Below the pieces are notes generated by a model that had not been told where the DNA came from, did no database searches, and was given only the letters and a program-made list of their open reading frames with translations. Below, piece after piece: positions 42,175 through 53,315 of a stretch of 64,000 nt of DNA. Source of the DNA: Anadara kagoshimensis (Eukaryota; Mollusca; Bivalvia; Arcoida; Arcidae). The stretch covers positions 32,597,674 to 32,661,673 of the forward strand of contig CM037861.1 of the NCBI GenBank assembly GCA_021292105.1. Reading direction: 5' to 3'. Every line of letters starts with the position of its first letter. The first letter of the stretch is position 1. Made by a program: the position numbers and the translations under genes.

Positions 42175-45100
42175 CTAAAAACAAAATAATTTATAAACAT
42201 TGAATATGAAATTCATTCGGGATATCGAGAAATACACTGTGCAATGAGTTACGCCGTCAAGTCACTTGATAAGCATCCCTTAATGATTACATCGCAAATT
42301 CACAGAATAAATCAAAAGCCAACATACTAATCCATGTCCAAATTAAATCAGAAGTAAAGTAAAACTTTAAAACGGACAGATTATGTTAAACACGTGAACT
42401 TCCACCCAGGAAATTGAGGCCGAGTGTTCCGGAAGGTTAAGAACCTCCTGTTTAGCTCTAGCTACGCTCGTGTGTAATTAAACGCAAATTAAAGGAACAT
42501 GGAACTATGGAACGCCAATCACTGTAATGACGACCATAAAAGTAGTTTTGAAGTTTTTAAGGAAAAACTCACTCATCTAATATAATTCCATACCCAACGG
42601 AAATAAATGTTCTGCACAAACTGTATAGGGTATCATGTGACTCGGCGACAAACACCATTTGTAATACGATTTACGCCAATAAGTACACAGCATTGATATC
42701 CTTTCAGATTATTTTTCAACGTCCCGAACGAAAATATTCAACTCCACAGCACTAGACGGCCGTTTCGGAATATATATTCTCATCAGTAGTCGCGGCTTGG
42801 ACAAAAAATATGAAAATCAGATTCACTATTTAAAATTCAATTTCTGAAAAAAATATCATGCCATTTTCATAATTTGGGCCATTGTTTTATTCAAATATAT
42901 AAATACGCAATGATATATTTACTGCACCATCTGTTATAGCAAACGTCAATCATTGTCGACGTCACAATCAATTTACGCCATTGGCAGGTGAGTGGGCGTG
43001 TCTATTTAACGTTAAGATCATTGAGATAACACCCGAACGTTTATTCACCCTCTAAATAATCAAATTGTTAGAAAATGATTTTTTATATAGCAATGAAAAT
43101 ATAGGACATTGCCATTTATACATGTACTGCATTTGAATGCATCATTTCATTAAGATTCAAAAGCAGCACATGACAATAATACGATCATCTGCGTTCCCTG
43201 TATGAAATACTAAAAAGGTCGAAACGGATTTCTTAAATTGAAAAGTTACATACATCGTCTTAACACGTGATCAATAAAACCTTTAATTTAAGTTTAAGAT
43301 AACCGATGTTATTTAAATTAATGCAAATTGAAAGAGAATTTCCACCATATCTAGACATGCAATGAATAAAATACATCAGAAGATCCATAGTACTGGGATA
43401 ATAAAATTAAAGCTGTCTTGAGAAAGTGATTTTTAAATTTTTAAAGGTAGTTGCGATACATTATAAATTCAATGGATTTCTTGATACCGCGGCAACGTTT
43501 GAGCAGAATGGCAATTTTCACTGGATATAAAATCAGTTTATATTTTCCCGTAGAAACGACGTTATTGCGGGAATTTGCGATGTTGAAGTTTCTCAAAACA
43601 TTCCGCACAAACGTTAAGGGGTATTGTCCACGTGGTGTGCTGGCGAATTCCATCTAAAAGGATTTGTGATATCCCCTAATGTTTGTGCCAAACGCTGATG
43701 ATTTCCATTGGATATGGAATCGCGTCAATTGACGTTTTCCCATAGAAATGACGTAATCGGGGAATTTGCGACGTGAAAGTTTTTCCAAACATTCCGCACA
43801 AAAGTAAGCACATAGTATATTTATATGTATGATAAAACCCGAGGGATTACCAAATGTTGTATTTTATTTATAATAGTACTAAAGTAATGCATTTGAAAGA
43901 ATGTTCTTACTTTTTGTGTGGGCGTATACCTCTGTCATGTGCTGTTTTTGAATTTCTATTAAAATAATGCATTCAAAAACAGCACATGACAACTTTTGAA
44001 TGCATTATTTTAATAGAAATTCAAAAACAGCACATGACACCTCTAAGGTCAAGTGAATGTAATTTTATTCTTTTTGAAAATAGTACACTCATACAAAGAT
44101 ATGCTGTAAAGAACGCTGATAGGCAGCGCAAGAGACATATTTGTCTTTAAACTGTTGGCAAGGAAAATTCTAATGGGATACACCGAGAAATTTACTTCCT
44201 CCGGAATCCTCTGGTCGCGTCACACAATATTATATCCTGGTAATCACGCATGCCAAGTTTAGTGAAAAATTAAATATCTTCGGACAAAATATCACGGACG
44301 GACGGACAGACCAACGGATAATGACTTACCATAATGCGTCCCGTTTCTAGAAATGGACCAACAAAATGAATTCATGCGTTTGATTTACATTACCTGGCAC
44401 AGTGGAGTAGGCAAATAAAAAGTCAGCTTCTACAGGGATTTTCCTGATCCCTGGTACACCTCCTTGGTCCAGTTCTTCTGACAATTCACTTCTGTCGGAT
44501 ACGCTATCTGTCAAGTCCAACACCCGGTCAATCCTGGAGGCTCTACATGTCTAAAGAAGAAATAATAATAATTAAATACAGTGGCGTGGAATGGAGTGAC
44601 TGAGTTTTAAGATCAGGTAAAGAATTTTTCACTTATATCTATGCAGTCAGTTCTGGGATGGTTGGGAAAACCGGAGTGCCCTGAAAAAACCCGCCTATAG
44701 AACGGACCTGTCGAAAGTTAGACGCTGCGCTAACGAAATGGTGCCGAGTTGGCAGGTTTTTCTACAATTTGTGAACTCAACAGCTTTCGGTAGGTTCTAT
44801 CTCTCGGCACCTTCTAAGCCACTAGCTATCGAAATTCGATAGCCGAGTTTCGGCTTCTTTTCGTTAGCTGAATGTTGAACTTTCGACAGGTCTGTACTGT
44901 ACCTTTGGCAAGCGATCTGGCAACCAGGAAAAATCAGCAGTGTTTAAAGTAGCGCAATTTAGGTATTTCTAAGACTGGACTAAGACTAATATCGTAAAGT
45001 TTCCCATGTGTATGTAGCTGATAGGCGTTGTGATGTGTTATGTTACAGTTGTATAGGCAAACAACATTGCCCTGTCCACTTGACCTTTGAATTAAATAGC

Positions 45101-48100
45101 CATTATGGACGAGTATTTAAGCAATAATGATCACGCGTTTATTTCGTCTTTAGCTATATCATATGAACTAATTATGGGCAATGTGTATATGTATTAACTG
45201 CGAATTCTTAATCTACCCATGTATTGGGTGGACCCTCCTATATGAATATTCCCAATGAAAGGTCAAACGGACAGGTCAATGTTGTTTGCCTATACAAGGC
45301 CACCAAGATCAGACAAAATCAAAAACAACTTGAAAACATAATTAGATCGCGTATTTGCACACTTTTATATAGAATTATCACAGAGAATCCACATGACACG
45401 AATTACAAGGCAGATGATACAAACATCTTTGTCAGCCTCTTCTCGTACAGTACAGACCTGTCGAAAGTTTAACACTAACGAACTAGTGCCGAACCGCCAT
45501 CTTATCTCGATCCCTTGCTAGCTATATTTATATATATTGACAACTGCTATCTATCTTTTGGCAGCTTTTTCTGCCACTACATCTGTATCTCGGTCAGTTT
45601 ACAGCCGATCTACGTCTCCTTTCTTGTTGGCTCAATGTTAACCTTTCGACAGGTCTGTATTCGTATATCGATCAAATACACTTTAAAATCGGGAGAAAAA
45701 CATTATACAAGTTAAATACAGAGCTATGTGGTAAACTTTGACATTCGAGTAGCCCAGATAATACAACAAAATAATCTCTTTATCTCTATATGTAATTACA
45801 TTTAATGTTAAGCTGACAAAACTGACATAGACCTTTGTCTAACAACGGAAAATCTTTGTTGTTTATCATTGAAATATAAGTTTTGTAGGTTAAATCAGTG
45901 ATTGCCGGATGTCATGTTTTAAAATGCAACAATCCATTTTTCGATAAAATGAAGTCCACGATTGCCGGATATTTTGAAATGCAACATCTTTTTTTGCTAA
46001 CTCAGTAATGAAGCATGTTGCAACAAAATTACTACAGCAAACGACCAATTCAAAAAACACACCAAGACCATGACCTTTGCACGGGCTCTTATAAATACAG
46101 CATACTCTTGACCCCTAAAAACACAGATTTCAAAATATTTAAAAAAAAAAACCATTCATAATTAGTTATTATTTCCTTAGACATAGCTTTTTTCGGGGAT
46201 TGTAGACGCATTTTACACCAATTAACTTATTTTAGTGCCATAGATATATCAATAGGTGGCCTAATGTACACTGCCAGTCTCTTAAAAAATCAGAAGCCTA
46301 AAACTTTGTAAAATGTGGCAAGTCACAATCCCAAAAAACGGGGGTTTTGTAATACATATGGTTTAAGCAAATTGTGAACCAATATAGTTACTTGTAAAAA
46401 GAACAGCTTTGGTTTTCCAACCAGAGTTGGACACCTGTCTCCTTTGAAAGGCAGTGTTAGTATCTCCAATGGTAACATTCCATCTGTTGCATAGATACGC
46501 CCTTCAATGCCGTGACTAAGTATGGCACATCCAAAACAGTCCGAGTCAGAATGATCATAATCTGCCACTGAAATAGACGAAAAATAACAAGCAATTAAAA
46601 CACTAAAAGTCAGTTGAAATTTCTCTTGTTGCAGAGATGCGTCCTTTGTAGCAACTTTGAACATTGAAGTCAAAAGTTTGACGCTCCATGGATGCAAGAA
46701 CGTTTTGGTATACAGGGCCGTTTCGGAATACAATTCCTCATCGGTAGTGCAGTAGTGCTCGGGCCAAAAGTGCGACACCGAGAGGTTGAAAAAATATCCA
46801 AGGGATCAAAATATGTTTAACCAAATTTAGCTAAGGAAATAATTTGCATGAGGGAGTATACCTTAGTTTTTGATAATTTTCATAATTTTACTAGCAGCAA
46901 ATTTAGACAAAAGTATATTAGTAAACTTTTCAAAAACTATTTACTTTATAATAATACAATGATTTCTATTGATGTTTTGCGTTTGTGTTCCAATCAAGTT
47001 TCTAAATGGAGGAAAACTTAAGCCGATGAAAGCCAAAAGGTATGCTTCATCATTTAAAAAGACACAGAATCCAAGCAATGTTACTCTTTTTAAAAATACA
47101 TATCGTTTTAAGTTTAAGCCATAATTCTCGAAGGATCAAATGTTTGCAAACATCAAATTATAGAAAACACTGTAAAATAAACAGGAAACATTTTTTTCAA
47201 TTAAAAAAATTGTATAGAGGCATGTTGATCTAATAAAAAAGAATCCCAAACCCCCAGCTAAGCATTAACGTGTAACGCATAAATGCACGTGATACAGTAA
47301 ACAGTATTAAAGCATCGGCGATTATTACACGAATATAGATTCAGTTTATTTCCTAGCAGTAGCATCACTGCTAAGTCGTTTATCACTAATTCAGTTTTCT
47401 CTGAGGTAATTCACAAACGATTTAACATCACAGACTTGATACATTAGTTAGCTTGGTAGCAGACGATAACGAAGTCAGATTGTTTCCATAATAATTCATA
47501 ATTGCTCTTTCAGTCAGAAAATCCCGCAAAATTAAAGACATCAACATTCGATCATCATGAATTGCCTGGCTATTAAAGCCATTCTCATTAGAAATAATTG
47601 ATTTTCAATAGATTAAATATTTGCTTCATTCTAAGTTACGACACTCAATTTCCGTTTTATGTCACCTGGAATGGCCTACTGCATGTGTGCTGAAACCAAA
47701 ATGACAATCATCCGGGTTCTTGGAAAAAGGCTTTGCTTCCAGTTCAAAAAGTTTAAAACGACATATGTTGATACTGAAATAGCTATCCATAGATTCACTA
47801 TAATTCATTTACTAAGGTTATCCTTAACTTAAATTTAGCAAAATTGAAACTTTAATAATTTTGTTATTTTTTAACACATTCGGTAATTTAAGGTGGAATT
47901 TTGCAGAAGATCAATTCAAGCTGAAAACATATGTAGTTAGTGTTTTAAAAATGTTTGTTCTTTGAATTTTAGGAAAATGTTCGTTAAGAAATGATTGTGA
48001 AACTAAAAGCTGCTATTTAAAAACGGATTCTTTAGAATAATGTTTATCCCAGTTGGTTTATTCAAAAGTCAATTCTAAACAAGTTGTTATGATCGCATTT

Positions 48101-51100
48101 ACATGTTTTACCAAATTTACATTCTAATTTGCATATAAATTGACACAATATTGCAATAATTTAAATGCAAATATATCATGTCAAAATAACAAAACTCATA
48201 ACTACTTCAAACATATGTCATAATTAGGTATTGATGTAAATCACATTTCCTTGTCCAAATTTTCAACAAAATTTAGCATTTTGTGCATTCATGGGTTAAC
48301 GAAATGTTTGACAATGTTGTAATTCGATGCTGGAGGCAGACTATGGACATTTTGCCATTTCATAAGGTGGTAGTATATAAAAACCCACAACCTGAAGCAA
48401 CAGAAATAGTAGTAGTAATGGTGTTTAACGTCCCAGTCAAGAATATTTTACTTATATCGAGATGTCATCAGCTATAGGCGAAAGTGCAGAAATTTTGCCT
48501 GTGAGTTGCGCTGATTGCATTATACAAAAGGGTTCTTTAGTGTGCCAAGCCCACCGTGACACGGGACCTCATTTATTTTAAGTTCCAATCCGAAGGAACC
48601 GTATCTTTCATTTCATGATGCTGAGTGCTTGGCGAAAGAACAGTCACTACCCACTTTCAAGTCTTGGGTCAGACCCGGCCGGGAAGCAACAGGAATAGAC
48701 AACTAACATAAATAAAAGGTTTTGTAGAATTTAAGCAACATTTAGCCCAGATGTACAAACAAAAACATTGATTAATGGCAAGATCCTAGGCCGCATGTAC
48801 ATCAAGTATTTTCTTGTTAAAATTTTCAAAGGGCATGGAAGAAATTAAATGCCTCGTTAGTAGTGTTAACTACGTAAATGATAAAATGTATCTTGTGGGA
48901 AGGATAAAATAAGTGACAAGCAGTGTGCTAAATCTTACAGTCGAACCTTAAATTAAGTCAATTTGACGCCATGTATTGTACTGTCGTTATTTTTTCAATG
49001 ACTTGCATAAACTTTTATTTGGATTGAACAAACAAACCAATTTACCAAACTTGACAAAATGTAGGAAAATAAACAACGATTTAAGCCAAATAACGTATCA
49101 AATTCTGAACTTTTGAACGTGTATTGACTAATAGATTGAATTTCGAGTAATTAAAAAAAATTATTATCAACTGAAAACGATACACTTTATTCAATTGTAT
49201 ATGGAAGGGGTTTCGGTGGACGAGTGATCTAATATAAAGCGCGCGATTACGGATCTCGTCGCACAGGTTCGAATCCAACGATGACAGGTCCTAATGTGGA
49301 AAGTATTGTCAGTTCGCAAGCCGAAGGTTTTCTCCGGGTACTCTGGTTTCCTCCATCCCTGAACTGACTGCATCGATACTAGTGAAAGAATCTTGACTGG
49401 GTTGTAAAACACCATTACTCTATCACACTCTCCCCCACCTATATGGCAAATGTCACTGTCACGTTTTCTCTGAACATCGGTTCGACATTAAAATTTGCAC
49501 AGGCAGAAATTGAATTTTTAAGAAATAATTGCAAATGAAATTAAAAAATGTCATATAAATACCACAGAACTGGTAATCCATGACCTACTACCAAGTATAG
49601 TAAACTACATACAACTGACTGTTTCAGTTATTGCCAAGTATAGTAATTTGTACGCTGTAAAATGCCAATACGGAAGATGTAAGGGCAGTATTCATGGATA
49701 TTGACTTATTTTCTCATCAACTGGTCGTTATCTGGTGTGAGATAATTCGGTTATAGCATGGTTTACAGTCAATATAGATCTAATAAAGCACTGTACGTGC
49801 AGTTTTTATCGTGGTAGTATTTTATGGATACTTGGCTGCTACTTGATTTATGAACTAGGTTTATACTCTTAATTGTTTATTGAAAACATTTGTAGCAGTT
49901 CATAGATTTAATTAATACAAAACAGTTATAAAATACACTAGACAAATGAAAAAAGGGGAAAACCACACACAAAAAAACCCAACAAAAACAACATACTGGT
50001 CCATGTTTAAATCACATTACAAAAGCAAAGCAAACAGTTTTAAAAACTGACATATTAAGTTGAACACGTGATCTTCCACAAGGGAAGTGACGTGACACAG
50101 GGTACTCCGGAAGGGTTAAAGCGCCTCATATGAACAAATATCCTTTATTGTTTTTTAATTGCAAGAAGCAAGTATAAATTACACTAAATATTTGAAACTA
50201 TGTCAAGAATAGAATAAAACATTAAACCAATGTGAACCTCAATGAATGTCGTGTCGTCTTAAAATTGAAAAAAAGAAAGAAAAAATAAAGAAAGAAAGAA
50301 AGAAAAGAAAAAAGGAATGAAATTATATAAAGTTACACTACATTTGTAGATCACTTGGTTATGGAATAAATGACTTGGTATATAAATATGCATGAAGCAA
50401 TGACCAAAGGAACCAAAAACATGGTACAATCAAAAACAAACATACTAATCCATATCCGAATCACAATCCAGAAGCAAAGTAAAAACTTTGAAACTGACAA
50501 GTCAGGTTATACACGTGAACTTCCACCAGGGAAGTGAGGCCGGGTGCTCCGGAAGGGTAAGCACCTCCTGTTTAGCTAGCTACACCAGCCACGTGTGTAA
50601 TCAAAATTGTGTGAAAGGAACATGGACTATGAGACGTCAAAATATCCAGGGCAATCCTGGATACAGGGACATCAAACTTATCAACAATACTGTGATGACG
50701 ACCATAAAACTTTTTGAGGATATTGATAAGCCTAGGCTTGCAATTTCCCTGAGTCAACAATTTATTTGCAAGCAGTCTACTTCGTTGTACAAAGTCCCCG
50801 TAGTGGGAACAAGCTCTACCATAGCGTATTAATTGGGAAACAAGTACACCATAAGCAGGAGAAGCAGGTATATTGCTGCATAAAAAAGGAAAGTTGACAA
50901 AGGAGGAAAACGTACAGCAAAAATGAACAATATGAATATATGAATTGGAAGACCAGCACATGTTCAATTTAATTTGCCAGTTTTCAAAGCTTTCAAGTAG
51001 GTTTCAGAATAGTGATTTGAAAATGATATGCTTGTGTTTTATTGCAAGTAATTCATTCACCGGAATGCTTAAGTTTATTTCAAAGTGTTTGAAGTGAAGG

Positions 51101-53043
51101 ATGAAATAATAGTACTAAAGAAAATTAAAATCCGTATTACCAGGATTATGCTAATCCCGGTTGGTTTATTCAGATTCTAATCACGAAGTAGTTGTTATGA
51201 CTAATTCCTGCTTTGAAATTACACTATATTTGCATAAAAAATACACTTAATATTGCAATAATTTAAATGCAATCAAGATGAACATACAGTACAAACCTGT
51301 CGAAAGTTTAACACTGAAACACTGAGGTAACGAGAAGAAATCGAAGCTCGGCTGTCGAGGGGGCAAAATGTTTAGCTTGTCCTTAATAAAGCTGCCGAGG
51401 AATAGATACAAAAATGTGCCACCTGTCGAAAATCTATTTAAATATAATCGAGATGAGGTGATGATTTCTTGACTAATTCGTTATCTTAGTGTTTAACTTT
51501 CGACAGGCCTGTATCGTAAATTAGATTCCTTGAAGCACTTCCCTGTTCAGAAATCCACAAATGAGAATATTTTTGTGCCTGCAAGTGTTAGGTTATACTT
51601 CAACCTTAAAGGCATGGGTATCAATAATGGTTTTTAATTTTAATTAAAAAATTTATTCAGAGTGCATTTTTGTTTATGCACTGGATAATTGCACGTTTGA
51701 GGTAATAAATGAAACACAAGGATATGGAAATTAATTTCAATTTAGATAAACGTTTGAGGCAATAACTTTAAAACACAAAAACAATCGAAATGGCAACCGT
51801 GGGCAATAATCACTGAAAAGAGAAGGTATTATTTTCGATTTCGTGGGTACAGACCTGTCAAGAATGTTTAATATTAGGCTAATGGAATAGTACAGAACTT
51901 TTTTTTACATAAGCTTTTTCGGCAAAGGCTATCTTTCTCCAGGCAGCTTTTCAATCACTTTTTATCCATATATCAGCCACTTGGACTTATTTCAGTTAGC
52001 CTAATGTTAAACTTTCGACAGGTCTGTACTGTAATAGTCGAAAGCCAGTTGAAATGTAACAGGGGAGAAAAAATACAACAATCTTAATTTTAATTTTTAT
52101 TCGAGACGACTGAACACCAGATTTTTGTCTGAGGTATTGAATAACATATGACAACACTCTAGATAACAGATACATCAAGTAATGTACTGTTAAAAACTTT
52201 CAAACGACATATAGATATGACAACTCTCTATTGGGACAAAATAAAACATATCTGATGAAAAATTCTGTTTATATCAAACAGTAAATAAATTATACAGTGG
52301 TGTTTCTTTATTCGTACGTTATCTAACAAATAAACAATTCTTCCTTTAATGATTCTAAACTTTTGAATATATTTTGTTGTAAAGTGAAAAATGCATAATG
52401 TTATGCTTACAAATAAATTGTTGACTATAGGCTGTTGCAAGCCGGGCTTATTAAGACCCTAAAAAGTTCGCATCACAATATTGTTGACAAGTATCCAAAA
52501 TTGGCCCCGATGTATTTGGCGTCATATAGTTTCATACTCATTTCATTCTCAATATTGACGTAACACGTGGCGGTTGTAACTGGCTAGACTGGAAGTGCAT
52601 ATCCTTCCGCTTTGTTAACTTGAAAGAAGTTTGCCCGTTTTCAAAGTTTTTACTTTACTTTTAGGTATGTGGTTTGGAAATGTGTTTGATTATAAATATA
52701 CATATCCAGATCCAGACAGTTCAACTTGGTATCAAAACAATAGCCTATTTGTTGCAGGTGAAATTAGTGCTTTATTAATCATAATACTGACTAACCTTCA
52801 TATAATAATTTTGTCATCCTTGAGCTGGCTACGTCATTGTATCGCCTGACCTCAAAACCAAGATCCTGAAATCTTTCTTCCAGACGTTCAGCGTCAACAT
52901 TGGTTCCATCACGTGTATCCTGTCCCGTTGACGGATGAAAGTTTTTATTATTAATTATAAGAAATAAACCCCGTTTACGATAGTTAAAGTTGTATTCATT
53001 TGGTTCTGAAGGAGCACCAGGACGGAGGGATCTTCTGTCACCG
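41924..53043 (-). CDS. executioner caspase (caspase-3/7-like), 4 exons, 5' end not found
   Basis: It encodes a cysteine protease that cleaves after Asp during apoptosis. Exons in transcript order: 53043-52796, 46567-46392, 44550-44394, 42174-41924; phases (1, 0, 1) join exactly. About 277 codons cover the large and small subunits: [28 protein letters not shown] (substrate Arg); [17 protein letters not shown] (catalytic His); [21 protein letters not shown] (catalytic Cys); an acidic linker with possible cleavage Asp residues (DLTDSVSD); [31 protein letters not shown]. The small-subunit sequence fits caspase-3/7 better than initiators. The active site reads QTCRA instead of QACRG. The exon(s) with ATG and any prodomain should lie above 53043. 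It is intact, with no stop or frameshift seen. Confidence 0.88.
42345..42540 (+). repeat. long dispersed repeat family F, partial copy
   Basis: It carries CAGAAGTAAAGTAAAACTTT, CACGTGAACTTCCACCCAGG and GAACCTCCTGTTTAGCTCTA, matching the first half of the copy at 50425-50860. It lies in the last caspase intron. Confidence 0.65.
43489..43805. repeat. diverged direct duplication, ~200 bp offset
   Basis: GGAATTTGCGATGTTGAAGT..CAAAACATTCCGCACAAACG (ending near 43614) is matched by GGAATTTGCGACGTGAAAGT..CAAACATTCCGCACAAAAGT (ending near 43806). Both are preceded by ACGTTTTCCCATAGAAATGA-like sequence. No frame is shared. Confidence 0.65.
43933..44039. repeat. perfect 46 bp inverted repeat with 15 bp spacer
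   Basis: Arm 1 (43933-43978) starts TGTCATGTGCTGTTTTTGAA and ends AATGCATTCAAAA. Arm 2 (43994-44039) is its exact complement, ending TTCAAAAACAGCACATGACA. The spacer ACAGCACATGACAAC repeats part of the arm end. Related sequence occurs at 43135-43170 and 59310-59415 (ATTCAAAATCAGCACATGAC). Confidence 0.92.
44394..44550 (-). CDS. caspase exon: catalytic Cys and inter-subunit linker
   Basis: The acceptor is TTCTTCTTTAG and the donor GTAATG. It encodes [39 protein letters not shown] and [13 protein letters not shown](G). The exon junction falls between Q and T of the pentapeptide. [10 protein letters not shown] is the typical start of the small subunit. Cys is codon 2 of the exon. Confidence 0.86.
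44696..44901. mobile_element. MITE 'CCTGTCGAAAGTTTAACACT' family, copy 5
   Basis: The left end is AACGGACCTGTCGAAAGTTA GACGCTGCGCTAACGAAA. The right end is TTTCGTTAGCTGAATGTTGA ACTTTCGACAGGTCTGTACTGTA. It is one of the best preserved copies, with pairing arms of about 35-40 bases. It abuts a SINE family A tail at 44585-44690. Confidence 0.88.
45446..45660. mobile_element. MITE 'CCTGTCGAAAGTTTAACACT' family, copy 6
   Basis: The left end is TACAGACCTGTCGAAAGTTT AACACTAACGAACTAG. The right end is GGCTCAATGTTAACCTTTCG ACAGGTCTGTA. No ORF. In a caspase intron. Confidence 0.87.
46392..46567 (-). CDS. caspase exon: catalytic His segment
   Basis: The acceptor is GTCTATTTCAG and the donor GTAACT. 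It encodes (V)[19 protein letters not shown], then [20 protein letters not shown] and [19 protein letters not shown], ending exactly at the Gln before the catalytic Cys segment. The open frame continues upstream through the acceptor into repeat DNA; that part is not coding. Confidence 0.87.
46690..46880 (-). repeat. dispersed repeat family G
   Basis: CCGTTTCGGAATACAATTCC TCATCGGTAGTG is followed by TTGAAAAAATATCCAAGGGA and TTTGCATGAGGGAGTATACC. The same order recurs in the 61640-64000 array and, inverted, at 58990-59205. No ORF. Confidence 0.7.
48408..48690 (-). mobile_element. tRNA-derived SINE, family B, inverted, head truncated
   Basis: It reads from GTAATGGTGTTTAACGTCCC through GATGTCATCAGCTATAGGCG, CACGGGACCTCATTTATTTT and CCACTTTCAAGTCTTGGGTC to AGACCCGGCCGGGAAG, the complement of the B-box side. 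The A-box end is missing. Confidence 0.78.
49201..49430 (+). mobile_element. tRNA-derived SINE, family A, well preserved
   Basis: The head GGGGTTTCGGTGGACGAGTG..ATCTAATATAAAGCGCGC with CACAGGTTCGAATCCAACGA is the most tRNA-like of the family here. The body is GGTTTTCTCCGGGTACTCTG and the tail AGAATCTTGACTGGGTTGTA AAACACCATTAC. It could be mistaken for a tRNA gene, but no full cloverleaf fits and the body continues. Confidence 0.8.
50268..50315. repeat. (GAAA)n microsatellite
   Basis: Imperfect GAAA/AAAG units over ~45 bp. Confidence 0.88.
50425..50860 (+). repeat. long dispersed repeat family F, longest copy
   Basis: The blocks run ACAATCCAGAAGCAAAGTAA, CACGTGAACTTCCACCAGGG, GTGAGGCCGGGTGCTCCGGA, CAGGGCAATCCTGGATACAG and CATCAAACTTATCAACAATA, ending AAGTCCCCGTAGTGGGAACA. 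Partial copies elsewhere keep this order. The ORFs across it are short and not conserved between copies. Confidence 0.8.
51290..51517. mobile_element. MITE 'CCTGTCGAAAGTTTAACACT' family, copy 7
   Basis: The left end is TACAAACCTGTCGAAAGTTT AACACTG. The right end is TTATCTTAGTGTTTAACTTT CGACAGGCCTGTA. A small CACTGA duplication is seen near the left end. No ORF. Confidence 0.85.
51848..52033. mobile_element. MITE 'CCTGTCGAAAGTTTAACACT' family, copy 8
   Basis: The left end TACAGACCTGTCAAGAATGT TTAATATTAG is diverged. The right end TTAGCCTAATGTTAAACTTT CGACAGGTCTGTACTGTA is well preserved. No ORF. Confidence 0.83.
52410..52680 (-). repeat. long dispersed repeat family F, inverted copy
   Basis: It has ACAAATAAATTGTTGACTAT, CACGTGGCGGTTGTAACTGG and CAAAGTTTTTACTTTACTTT in the same order as at 38025-38310. 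It ends about 115 bp beyond the caspase exon donor. Confidence 0.68.
52796..53043 (-). CDS. caspase exon: N-terminal half of large subunit
   Basis: The acceptor, on the minus strand, reads TTTATAATACAG before 53043. The donor is GTTAGT starting at 52795. It encodes [56 protein letters not shown] and [15 protein letters not shown]. It begins with one base that completes a codon and ends in phase 1, joining the next exon as GTG (Val). An earlier GT (after YND) was considered but does not restore phase. Confidence 0.85.
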
Positions 53044-53104
53044 CTGTATTATAAAACAAAATTTGAATGAAATGAATTTAATGGCGAATAACGTGTAACA
53101 TGCA

Positions 53105-53315
53105 TATAGACCTGTCGAAAGTTTACCACTGGGCTAACGAAAAAAAGTCGAAGCTCGGCTGCAGAGTGACCGAGATATAAATAGCCAGTGAATGAATAGT
53201 TGTCGAAAGGTAAATAACATCTACAGAAAAGGTGTTGAAAAGCTAACAAGGGATCTAGTTTCCAGTTCGGTACCGATTCGCTAGCTTAGTGTTAAACTTT
53301 CGACAGGCCTGTACT
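53105..53315. mobile_element. MITE 'CCTGTCGAAAGTTTAACACT' family, copy 9
   Basis: The left end is TATAGACCTGTCGAAAGTTT ACCACTGGGCTAACG. The right end is GCTAGCTTAGTGTTAAACTT TCGACAGGCCTGTACT. It starts only about 60 bp from the caspase exon acceptor at 53044. Confidence 0.85.

Larger units (their letters stand above)
42175..44393. other. last caspase intron
   Basis: No exon is seen. It contains a family F fragment, a family G fragment at 42744-42797 (GCACTAGACGGCCGTTTCGG), a diverged direct duplication at 43489-43805 and the perfect inverted repeat at 43933-44039. Confidence 0.5.
46568..52795. other. large caspase intron (6.2 kb)
   Basis: No coding exon is needed or recognised here, because the flanking exons join in phase. 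It contains repeat family G (46690-46880), an inverted SINE family B (48408-48690), a SINE family A (49201-49430), family F copies (49985-50135, 50425-50860, 52410-52680), a GAAA microsatellite and two MITE copies (51290-51517, 51848-52033). The stretch 46900-48280 shows no clear features and is AT-rich. Confidence 0.55.

Noticed and set aside
46568-46778. Upstream extension of the caspase exon as one long open frame
   Set aside because: A good acceptor (CTATTTCAG) precedes 46567 in the right phase, and the extension runs into dispersed repeat G.
49201-49290. Possible tRNA gene
   Set aside because: A- and B-box-like words are present, but a complete cloverleaf with paired acceptor stem does not form, and the sequence continues into the shared SINE body and tail.
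50572-50967. 131-codon minus-strand frame
   Set aside because: It lies wholly inside dispersed repeat F, and the frame is not kept in other copies.
46568-52795. Missing micro-exon between caspase exons
   Set aside because: First assumed because a GT follows YND at 52832. Continuing to the GTTAGT donor at 52795 gives [14 protein letters not shown] plus phase 1, which joins directly to V-ADYDHSD, so no extra exon is needed.
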